Below are positions 42,587 to 49,749 of a DNA stretch of 64,000 nucleotides, piece by piece. Under the pieces are notes generated by a model that ran no database searches, had not been told where the DNA came from, and saw only the letters and a list, made by a program, of their open reading frames with translations. Numbering within the stretch: position 1 is the stretch's first letter; each line of letters starts with the position of its first letter. A program made the translations under genes and the position numbers. This DNA comes from Gluconacetobacter dulcium (GTDB taxonomy: Bacteria; Pseudomonadota; Alphaproteobacteria; Acetobacterales; Acetobacteraceae): NCBI RefSeq assembly GCF_014174165.1, contig NZ_JABEQN010000013.1, forward strand, positions 1 to 64,000, in the 5' to 3' direction.

Positions 42587-45080
42587 AGGCCATGGCGGGG
42601 TCGGTTTGTCCGGGGCGGCCGGTTTCGACCCGGCCGGCGAACTGGTAGGCCAGTTCGGGCTCGGCCGGGCTGGTGAGCGTGACGTCGTACCACATCGCGC
42701 TGCCTGACAGGTCGAACGGCGCCTCGGCGGCGTGGCCGGGGGCGATGCGCAGGGTGCGTTTCACGTTCCGGTCGGCCAGGGTGCAGGCGACCGTGACCGT
42801 CCGCGGGCCGTTATTGGTCACGCGCAGGGTGAGGTCCTTGCCCCGGCCGTGGAGATAGCCGCACTCCACCTGCAAACGCAGGCCGGCCTGCCGGCCCCGG
42901 AAATGGCGATAGAAGCCGTTGGGGGCGTGGACCGCGACATCGTAGAGACTGTCGGCGAAGTCTGTCATGTCGAAGGCCGCGTCCAGCGTGTCGCCGGCCG
43001 CGACGGCGTAGGTGCCGGCCTGCATCGTGTTCCTGGCGCCGGTCTTGCCCGGTGCCAGGCCGTGGCAATAGACGTTGAAGGGCAGGCCCTGCGCCTGCGC
43101 GCCGTGCAGTTTCTGCCCGGCGTGCAGGCGCAGGGCGATCTGTTCGCCGTCCGGCGTCGGGCCGCCGTCGCAATGGGCTTCGTAGGGCAGGGCGCAGGAG
43201 GGGCGGGTGCCGGGTTCCTGCCGCACCAGGCTGCGCAGGCTCGCCGGTTCGGCGCGCAGGGTGGCGAGGTCGGCCGCGCTCAGGGCGCGGAAGCCGCCGG
43301 GCAGGGGGCGGTCCTTCGCGTCCTCGATGGTCTGGAGAAAGGCGTCGCGGTTGAGGAACGGCAGGGTGGGGACCGTGCCGTCATAGGGGCGGAAGCAGGA
43401 GGTCAGGTCGCCGCTGATCGCGCGGCGCCAGGGCGAGATGTTGGTTTCTGTGACCGTCTTGCCGAATTTCGTCTGGATGAAGGTCTCCAGGAACCGCAGG
43501 GTGGAGGTGTGCTCGAAAAGCTGGGAATTGACCCAGCCGCCGCGGCTCCACGGTGAGGCGATGATCATGGGCACGCGGAAGCCCAGCCCGATCGGGCCGG
43601 TGCGGGCCAGGTGGGGCGGGACGCCGCGCTCCACCTCGTCGCGCGCCGTGGTGTGTTCCAGCCCGTCGGGGCCGATCGTGGCCGAGGAGCGGCCGGTTTC
43701 CGGGCGGTAGGGGTCGGGCGCCGCGTAGGAACAGCCATGGTCGAAATAGCCGTCATTTTCATCGTACGTGATGATGAAGATGGTCTTTTTCCACACTTCC
43801 GGGTTTTCGGTCAGGATGTCCATGATTTCCGACACGTACCAGGCGCCGTACCACGGGGAGGTCGGGTGGTCGGAGAAATGTTCCGGCGCGGCCAGCCATG
43901 AAACGGTGGGCAGGGTGCCCGCGCGCACGTCCTGGCGGAACTGGTGGAGGATGTCGCCCTTGGGGGCGTCCATATGTCGCGTCCTGTCGCCGTCGGAGAA
44001 GGACAGGGTTTCCAGCGTGCGGTATTGCGGGTCGCCGCTGTTGATGACGAAGGCCCTCTCGAACAGGGCGCGTTCGGCGGGCGTGAGTTTCTGCATCGTG
44101 TGGCTGGCCGACGGGCGGCGGCGGGTCAGCACGTCGAGCAAGGCCCGGGCTTCGGCCAGTTGGTCCTCGTGCGTTTCGGAGACGAGCATTTCCTGCTTCG
44201 TCAGCCGCTCGATATGGTCCGTGCAGTCGTCGATGCGGGCTTCGAGCCAGTCGCTGAAGCCGGGATTGGCCGAGACGCAATACTGGTCGAAACATTCCAG
44301 GATGTTGCAGCCGAAATTGGAGAGCCATGCGCGCTCCCGCGCGCTCATGCCGCCGGTCTGGGAGAGTTCGTTCTGGTAGAATTTCCACGAGATGCCGGCG
44401 CTCTGGAGCCGTTCGGGGAAGGTGGTCCAGGTCATGCCGCCTTCGAGGATCTCGCCATTGCGCATGTAGACCCTGGAATCGGTCGTCTGCGCGTCGCGGA
44501 CCGTGCCGGTCCAGAACAGCAGGCGGTTGGGCGTGGTGCTGGTCATGGCGCCGCAGTAATGCTGGTCGCAGACCGTGAAGGCGTCGGCCAGCGCGTAATA
44601 GAACGGCAGGTCCTCGCGCGTGTAGTGGCCCATCGTCAGCGGGTAGCGGTCATAGCCCTTGTGGTGAGATTTCTTGGCGTCGATCCAGCGGTCGTGGCCG
44701 CCGTCGTTCCACGCATCGACCTGGCTGTCGCGGGAATGGGGGATCGAGCCCATCCAGGTGACGCGCGTGTCGCGGATGTTCAGGCGCCACGGCGCGTAGG
44801 TCTGGCCGTCCGCGCCCGTCTGGGCGAAGACCGGGTTGCCGTTGGCCTGTCGCATCGCCCTGGGATCGTTGAAGCCGCGTACGCCTTGCAGCGTGCCGAA
44901 CACATGGTCGAACGACCGGTTCTCCTGCATCAGGATCACGACCTGCTCGGCATCCTGCCACGTCGTGCCGGGGTTGGGGGCGATGGCGAAGGCGCGCTGG
45001 ATGGCGGCGGGAAGCGTGGTGGTGGCGCCCGCCGCGCCGGACAGGAGGGCGTATTTGAGGAAGTCCCGGCGTGTCGTCAT
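42585..45080 (-). CDS. Phosphocholine-preferring phospholipase C, Tat-exported
   Basis: 831 residues from ATG 45080. A twin-arginine signal (TTRRDFLKYALLSGAAGATT) is followed by the phosphoesterase domain with the catalytic start VVILMQENRSFDHVFGTLQG (47-66), then DGGHDRWIDAKKSHHKGYDR and FIITYDENDGYFDHGCSYAA. Two C-terminal beta-sandwich repeats (about 620-820) are typical of Pseudomonas-type PlcH/PlcN. The enzyme releases phosphocholine from phosphatidylcholine or sphingomyelin and supplies phosphate and choline. It is divergent from a lipoprotein gene. A possible Pho box lies about 90 bases upstream. Confidence 0.92.
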   Translation of the reverse strand: MTTRRDFLKYALLSGAAGATTTLPAAIQRAFAIAPNPGTTWQDAEQVVILMQENRSFDHVFGTLQGVRGFNDPRAMRQANGNPVFAQTGADGQTYAPWRLNIRDTRVTWMGSIPHSRDSQVDAWNDGGHDRWIDAKKSHHKGYDRYPLTMGHYTREDLPFYYALADAFTVCDQHYCGAMTSTTPNRLLFWTGTVRDAQTTDSRVYMRNGEILEGGMTWTTFPERLQSAGISWKFYQNELSQTGGMSARERAWLSNFGCNILECFDQYCVSANPGFSDWLEARIDDCTDHIERLTKQEMLVSETHEDQLAEARALLDVLTRRRPSASHTMQKLTPAERALFERAFVINSGDPQYRTLETLSFSDGDRTRHMDAPKGDILHQFRQDVRAGTLPTVSWLAAPEHFSDHPTSPWYGAWYVSEIMDILTENPEVWKKTIFIITYDENDGYFDHGCSYAAPDPYRPETGRSSATIGPDGLEHTTARDEVERGVPPHLARTGPIGLGFRVPMIIASPWSRGGWVNSQLFEHTSTLRFLETFIQTKFGKTVTETNISPWRRAISGDLTSCFRPYDGTVPTLPFLNRDAFLQTIEDAKDRPLPGGFRALSAADLATLRAEPASLRSLVRQEPGTRPSCALPYEAHCDGGPTPDGEQIALRLHAGQKLHGAQAQGLPFNVYCHGLAPGKTGARNTMQAGTYAVAAGDTLDAAFDMTDFADSLYDVAVHAPNGFYRHFRGRQAGLRLQVECGYLHGRGKDLTLRVTNNGPRTVTVACTLADRNVKRTLRIAPGHAAEAPFDLSGSAMWYDVTLTSPAEPELAYQFAGRVETGRPGQTDPAMA

Positions 45081-45167
45081 GAGTCTGTTCGGCCTGTGTG
45101 TTCTTCCGCGGCGGACGGAAATCGTGTGGATGTGGCGTGACATACGGCATGGTTGCCGGTTTTCATT

Positions 45168-45185
45168 GTGACAATTTCATGAAAC
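45168..45185 (-). promoter_or_regulatory. Possible Pho box upstream of phospholipase C
   Basis: On the minus strand GTTTCAT-GAAA-TTGTCAC gives two 7-base units at the 11-base period of PhoB boxes, each five of seven to CTGTCAT. Phospholipase C genes of this family are often phosphate-controlled. The match is weak. Confidence 0.35.
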
Positions 45186-45353
45186 GGAAGCGGATGGAAA
45201 CGGTTCGTGCGCTGCCGGCGGCGGCCGGACATTGCCAACTTGTCAGGAAAAATGGTCCGCAAACGCATTGGAAATCCGGGACCGGTGTTTTAGAGCCTCG
45301 TGTTGTTGCCTTCTCTTATGCCCTTCGGGCGCCATGAACGACATCCGGGGACC

Positions 45354-46427
45354 ATGAACAGGACCATTCGCTTTCTTCTGCTGCTGCCGGGCCTGTCTGT
45401 TCTGCAAGGGTGCTACGAGATCGGGCCGACGCGGCTGGACCGGGACCAGAGCGACTATTCGCGCGCGCTGACCAGTTCGGCCAAGCAGCAGACGCTGCTG
45501 AACGTGGTGCGCCTGCGCTATGCCGACACGCCGGGCTTCCTGGACACGACGCAACTGATTTCGGGGTATCAGCTTCAGCGCAATATCTCCGTGGGGATCG
45601 GCAACTATTCGGCGACCCGGCCCTATGGCGGGGCGGGGATGCAGGTGCAGGAAAGCCCGACCTTCACCTTCCAGCCCGTGACGGGGGATGCCTATGCGCA
45701 GAGCTTCCTGCGGCCGCTGCCGCCGGGGAACCTGCTGCCGCTGGCCATGGGCGGGCTGCCGATCGACGTGCTGTTCCGTCTGGCCGTCCAGTCGATCAAC
45801 CTGATCAACAATACCGGGTCGCTGGGCGGGGATGTGGGGCGGGCCTCGCCGGCCTTCTTCGACCTGATCTACGACCTGCGGTTGCTTCAGCTTGCGGGGT
45901 TGCTGGGTATCCAGCTTGAACGCAATCCGGCGGCCACGGACAAGGACGTGCTGGCCGACCGGGTCTTCCTGTCCATCGCCTCGACCGACAATCCGGACCT
46001 GACGAAGGTGGTGCACGATACGCGCCGCCTGCTGGGCATGGCGCAGGACGACGAGCGGGTGGAGGTCGTCTATGGCGGCGGGCGACCGCGCCGGGGGCAG
46101 ATCCAGTTGCTGACGCGCACCGTACTGGGGGTGCTGGGGCAGATCGCCTACCAGATCGACGTGCCGGAGGAAGACATTACCTCGGGCCGCACCCGCCCCA
46201 CCATCAAGATGGTGGGGCGGGTGCGGCGGCCGATCGTGGTGGTGCATGTGACGAAGGAGCGGCCGGAGGCGGTGTTTTCCTGGACCAGCTACAATCACAA
46301 ATTCTACTGGATCGCCGACGACGATTTCGACAGCAAGCTGGCTTTTACGATGTTGCAGATTCTGCTTGAGCTTTCCAAGACCAGCAAGGGGCCGAATACC
46401 ATCGTCACCATTCCCGCCAACGGCTAG
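45354..46427 (+). CDS. Predicted outer-membrane lipoprotein of unknown function
   Basis: 357 residues from ATG 45354. Residues 1-19 form a lipoprotein signal with lipobox L-Q-G-C (FLLLLPGLSVLQGC); Asp is absent at +2 (Tyr), so outer-membrane sorting is expected. The mature part (DQSDYSRALTSSAKQQTLLN, VVRLRYADTPGFLDTTQLIS) has mixed alpha/beta character and no recognised domain. The gene stands alone: divergent from phospholipase C and convergent with the cyd operon. Its stop codon lies in the palindromic element at 46424. I do not assign a function. Confidence 0.7.
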   Translation: MNRTIRFLLLLPGLSVLQGCYEIGPTRLDRDQSDYSRALTSSAKQQTLLNVVRLRYADTPGFLDTTQLISGYQLQRNISVGIGNYSATRPYGGAGMQVQESPTFTFQPVTGDAYAQSFLRPLPPGNLLPLAMGGLPIDVLFRLAVQSINLINNTGSLGGDVGRASPAFFDLIYDLRLLQLAGLLGIQLERNPAATDKDVLADRVFLSIASTDNPDLTKVVHDTRRLLGMAQDDERVEVVYGGGRPRRGQIQLLTRTVLGVLGQIAYQIDVPEEDITSGRTRPTIKMVGRVRRPIVVVHVTKERPEAVFSWTSYNHKFYWIADDDFDSKLAFTMLQILLELSKTSKGPNTIVTIPANG

Positions 46428-46488
46428 GGCGGGTCCTGTTTGAATGCGTGCATTCGAACGCGCATTCAAACAGGTGAAGAGGCCCTAG
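46424..46488. repeat. Full palindromic element; bidirectional terminator with stop codons at both ends
   Basis: Outer arms CTAGGGC (46424-46430) and GCCCTAG (46482-46488); inner perfect 14-bp arms CCTGTTTGAATGCG (46435-46448) and its complement (46461-46474), around a 12-base loop. TAG at the left end stops the lipoprotein gene; the same triplet on the minus strand stops the 38-residue gene. The left 37 bases recur at 15104-15140 with two differences. Confidence 0.85.
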
Positions 46489-46601
46489 GGGCCGGAGGGG
46501 GGGCGTTGCTCGACGCGGCGGGCGATGGCGACCGCCCCCAGGTAGAGGACCAGATAGAGCGCGGGAATGAAGAAGATGATGCGTTCCAGATCGCCCATCA
46601 T
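46485..46601 (-). CDS. 38-residue membrane protein at the end of the cyd operon
   Basis: From ATG 46601 (or 46598), with GGAAA about eight bases upstream. One hydrophobic helix (IIFFIPALYLVLYLGAVAIA) is followed by a basic tail (RRVEQRPPSGP), giving a probable N-out/C-in topology. It starts three bases after the stop of the CydX-like gene. Small single-helix subunits (CydX, CydH) accompany bd oxidases in other bacteria; this one matches neither by motif, so a subunit role is only suggested by position and size. Confidence 0.55.
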   Translation of the reverse strand: MMGDLERIIFFIPALYLVLYLGAVAIARRVEQRPPSGP

Positions 46602-46603
46602 GG

Positions 46604-46795
46604 TCAGATTTCCTTTTCCGAAGTCTGTTCGTCCTGCGCATCGAGCAGGATGGCGCCGGCGCCGGCGATGAGGATGATCATCACCGTGCCCACGACCCAC
46701 GCGAAATACCACGGCCCCTGATCGCCGACGAAGACGGCGAACAGAAGCGAGACGACCAGGGCGACGGCCAGCCCGGCCAGGCGCATGATGTTCAT
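46604..46795 (-). CDS. CydX-like small subunit with an extra N-terminal helix
   Basis: 63 residues, ten bases after cydB. Residues 28-37 (PWYFAWVVGT) carry the W-Y-F-A-W signature with which CydX proteins normally begin. The protein continues with a hydrophobic helix and an acidic tail (LDAQDEQTSEKEI), as in CydX. Before it there is an additional helix (LAGLAVALVVSLLFAVFVG) that standard 30-40-residue CydX lacks. CydX stabilises the haems of bd oxidase by packing on CydA. The additional helix could represent fusion with a YbgE-like partner or an uncleaved signal. Confidence 0.65.
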   Translation of the reverse strand: MNIMRLAGLAVALVVSLLFAVFVGDQGPWYFAWVVGTVMIILIAGAGAILLDAQDEQTSEKEI

Positions 46796-46805
46796 GACAG
46801 GGTCC

Positions 46806-47942
46806 TCAGTAGCTGTGGGTATCGTGGATGATGTCGGCTGTGCGGACCTTGCCGCGCATGACGTAGTAGCACCACGACGTGTAGGACAGGATGATCGGCA
46901 CGAAGATCGCGGCCACCACCAGCATGCAGGCCAGGCCGTAGGCGCTGGCGGTGCTGTTCCAGATCGTCAGGCTCTGGTCCGGCATCGTGGCGGAGGGCAT
47001 GAGGAAGGGAAACATCGCGGTGCCGACGGTGCCGATCGTGCAGGCCCAGGAGCCCGCGCCGATCCACCAGGCGAGAACCGGACGGTCGGCGCGTACCATC
47101 AGGGTGCCGAGCAGCATGCAGGCGATGCCGAGCAGCGGAATCAGCCACAGGGCCGGATAGGCATGGAAGTTTTCCAGCCATCCGCCGACGCTGACGGTGA
47201 CGTGCTGCCCCTGGATCGGGTTGGCGGGCATGCCGGGGTTGGGGTCGGTCAGGCGGAAGCCGTTCAGGCGACTGATCCACACGCCGCCGATCGCGAACAG
47301 GGCTGCCGCGGCGACGCCGCCGCGCATCGCATAGCGCCGCGCGCGGCCGTGGATCGGCTCCTCCGAGCGCAGCATCAGCATGACGCCGCCCTGGTAGACG
47401 CTGAGGGCGACCGACATCAGGCCGCACAGGATCGCGAACGGATTGACCAGATAGGACAGGAAGGATTCGTCCTGGTAATACTGGCCGGTCCAGCCGAAAT
47501 GATAGCCCACGCCCTCCAGTACGTTGCCGAAGGCGGCGCCGTAGATGAACATCGGCAGCGTGCCCGAGACCAGGAACGCGACGTCCCAACTGGCGCGCCA
47601 GTGCCGGCTGTCGGCCTTGGAGCGGTATTCGAACGCCACCGGCCGCAGGATCATGCTGAACAGCAGCAGGATCATGACGACGTAGAAGACCGAGAACGAG
47701 GTGGCATAGAGCGTGGGGAAGGCGGCGAAGATCGCGCCGCCGCCCAGGATGAACCACACCTGGTTGCCGTCCCAGTGCGGGCCGACGATGTTCAGCGCCG
47801 TGCGGCGTTCGCCGTCGTTGCGGCCGACGAAGCGCAGCAGCGTGCCCACGCCCATGTCCATGCCGACCATCGTGCCCAGCCCGATGAACAGGATGCCGAG
47901 GATGGCGGCCCAGACCAGTTTCAGAATTGCGTACGAGTCCAT
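46806..47942 (-). CDS. cydB: Cytochrome bd ubiquinol oxidase subunit II
   Basis: 378 residues from ATG 47942 (AAGGGGA upstream), equal to E. coli CydB. Typical segments: MDSYAILKLVWAAILGILFI, GMDMGVGTLLRFVGRNDGER, NIVGPHWDGNQVWFILGGGA, FPTLYATSFSVFYVVMILLL and PFLMPSATMPDQSLTIWNST. Nine membrane helices. It pairs with CydA as the structural half of the quinol oxidase. It begins 15 bases after cydA in an operon cydD-cydC-cydA-cydB-small genes. Confidence 0.96.
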   Translation of the reverse strand: MDSYAILKLVWAAILGILFIGLGTMVGMDMGVGTLLRFVGRNDGERRTALNIVGPHWDGNQVWFILGGGAIFAAFPTLYATSFSVFYVVMILLLFSMILRPVAFEYRSKADSRHWRASWDVAFLVSGTLPMFIYGAAFGNVLEGVGYHFGWTGQYYQDESFLSYLVNPFAILCGLMSVALSVYQGGVMLMLRSEEPIHGRARRYAMRGGVAAAALFAIGGVWISRLNGFRLTDPNPGMPANPIQGQHVTVSVGGWLENFHAYPALWLIPLLGIACMLLGTLMVRADRPVLAWWIGAGSWACTIGTVGTAMFPFLMPSATMPDQSLTIWNSTASAYGLACMLVVAAIFVPIILSYTSWCYYVMRGKVRTADIIHDTHSY

Positions 47943-47956
47943 TTTACGAAATCCCC

Positions 47957-49582
47957 TTACGAAGACAGGGAGGAGGCGACGGAAAACGCGTCCTTCCGAT
48001 CGTGCGCGACCGTCAGGTGCGGCCCTTGCGCGCCATGTGCGCCGTGATCGGGGCCGAGGCGGGCATATTTGAACATCAGGAACAGTTCGGCGGCGATGAA
48101 GGTGGAGTAGAGCAGCGCGAAGCCGGCCAGCGAGAAGATCATGTAGCCGATGCCGTGGCTGGAGGCGGACAGGAAGGTGGGCAGGCGGTTGAACACCGTC
48201 CAGGGCTGGCGGCCGGCTTCGGCGGTGATCCAGCCGAACTCGGTGGCCAGGATGGGCAGCGGGATGGACCACATGCACAGCTTCAGCAGCAGGCGGTTGC
48301 GTTCCAGCCGGTTCGTGAGGCTGACATAGGCGGAAAGGGCGAAGACGGCGAAGAACCACAGCGACAGGAACACCATGATCCGGAACGACCAGAAGGTGAC
48401 GAACACGTTCGGCAGGATGTCCGGCTCGGTCTGCCGCACCACCTCGTCCATCTGCGCGGCGGAAAGGGCGCTGACATCCTGTCCGGGGGCGTGGCGCATG
48501 GCCAGGAAGCCGAAGCCCATGTCGGCCTCATGCGCCCTGAACTGCGCCAGGTCCGCCGGGTCGTGCGCCTGGCCGTAGCGGCGCAGCGCCGCCAGGGCCT
48601 GGATGCCCGATGCGATGCGGGGGCCGGCCTGTTCCTCCAGTTCGGTCATGCCGGTGATCGGCGTGTCGAAACTGTGGGCGACCAGCGGCGTCAGCACGAA
48701 GGGGACGCCGATTTCCAGATGGTTTTCCTGTCTGGCGTCATCGGGCAGGGCGAAGGCCAGCCACGGTTCGTACGGCGGCTTGCTGGTGTGCCACAGCCCC
48801 TCGATCGCGGCGATCTTGGTGGGCTGGTGCTCGTAGTCCAGCCGGCCCAGCACGTCGCCCAGCGTGATGACGGCGACGGTGGAGATGATGCCGAACAGGG
48901 CCGCCATGCGGAACGAGCGCGCCGCGAACGCCTTGTGCTGGCCGCGCAGGATGTAGAACGCGCTGATGCCCATGACGAACATCGCCGCCGAGACGTAGCC
49001 CGCGACCGACGTATGGACGAACTTGGCCTGCGCGTCGGGGTTGAAGATGACCTTCACCACGCTGTCGAACTGCATCCGCATGGTGTCCGGGTCGAAATGC
49101 GCGCCGTCGGGCATGTTCATGCTGGCGTTGGCCACCAGAATCCACAGTGCCGACAGGTTGGAGCCCAGTGCGACCAGATAGGTGATGGCCAGGTGCGCCG
49201 GGCGGCTGAGGCGGTCCCAGCCGAAGAACATCAGCCCGACGAAGGTGGATTCCATGAAGAACGCCATCAGGCCCTCGATGGCCAGCGGCGTGCCGAACAT
49301 GTCGCCGAAAAAACGGGAATACATCGACCAGTTGGTGCCGAATTCGAATTCCATCGTGATGCCGGTCGCGACGCCGATGGCGAAATTGATGCCGAACAGC
49401 TTGCCCCAGAACTGGGCCATGTCTTTGTAGATCTGCCGGCCGGTGACGACGTACACCGTCTCCATCGCCGCCAGCATGAAGGTCAGCCCCAATGTGAGCG
49501 GCACGAACATGAAATGGTAAAGTGCCGTCAGCGCGAACTGGAATCGCGACAGGTCGACGACATCCGGATTGATAAGTTCCAC
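47957..49582 (-). CDS. cydA: Cytochrome bd ubiquinol oxidase subunit I
   Basis: 541 residues from a GTG at 49582, preceded by AGGAGA. Haem ligands can be placed: H23 (ALYHFMFVPLTLG), H190 (KFVHTSVAGY) and the later Met region before TEFGWITAEAGRQPW. The quinol-binding Q-loop (about 245-330: LGRLDYEHQPTKIAAIEG onward) is long, so this is the CydA (L) type rather than the short-loop CioA type common in Gluconobacter. It oxidises ubiquinol and reduces O2 to water with high affinity. A 167-base leader with four regular palindromes precedes it. Confidence 0.96.
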   Translation of the reverse strand: MELINPDVVDLSRFQFALTALYHFMFVPLTLGLTFMLAAMETVYVVTGRQIYKDMAQFWGKLFGINFAIGVATGITMEFEFGTNWSMYSRFFGDMFGTPLAIEGLMAFFMESTFVGLMFFGWDRLSRPAHLAITYLVALGSNLSALWILVANASMNMPDGAHFDPDTMRMQFDSVVKVIFNPDAQAKFVHTSVAGYVSAAMFVMGISAFYILRGQHKAFAARSFRMAALFGIISTVAVITLGDVLGRLDYEHQPTKIAAIEGLWHTSKPPYEPWLAFALPDDARQENHLEIGVPFVLTPLVAHSFDTPITGMTELEEQAGPRIASGIQALAALRRYGQAHDPADLAQFRAHEADMGFGFLAMRHAPGQDVSALSAAQMDEVVRQTEPDILPNVFVTFWSFRIMVFLSLWFFAVFALSAYVSLTNRLERNRLLLKLCMWSIPLPILATEFGWITAEAGRQPWTVFNRLPTFLSASSHGIGYMIFSLAGFALLYSTFIAAELFLMFKYARLGPDHGAHGAQGPHLTVAHDRKDAFSVASSLSS

Positions 49583-49639
49583 GCTCGATTCTCCTGATTC
49601 TTGCAGTCTGGCCCGCGTGGCGTGGGCGCGGGCTTTGTC

Positions 49640-49734
49640 GTGTCAAGTGACACGGGGTCTTTCATCGTGTCGTGCGACACGCGGTCGTTCATCGTGTCGT
49701 GCGACACGCGGTCGTTCATCGTGTCGTGCGACAC
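49640..49734. repeat. Four palindromes at exact 27-bp spacing before cydA
   Basis: GTGTCA-AG-TGACAC at 49640-49653 and three copies of GTGTCG-TG-CGACAC at 49667-49680, 49694-49707 and 49721-49734. All begin exactly 27 bases apart (27-base tandem units). The first copy has diverged by a compensatory change in both arms. The array fills the cydC-cydA gap, 58 to 152 bases upstream of the cydA start. Arrayed operators or mRNA hairpins are the obvious readings. Confidence 0.85.
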
Positions 49735-49749
49735 GCAGCCATCGTCATG

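Noticed and set aside
49528-49734. Minus-strand ORF with nine-residue repeats (MSHDTMNDR...) upstream of cydA
   Set aside because: It arises because the 27-bp repeat unit is a multiple of three. It has no ribosome binding site and runs into cydA in another frame. DNA-level palindromes explain the sequence better.
49640-49734. CRISPR array
   Set aside because: Units are direct 27-bp repeats without unique spacers, and no cas genes are present.
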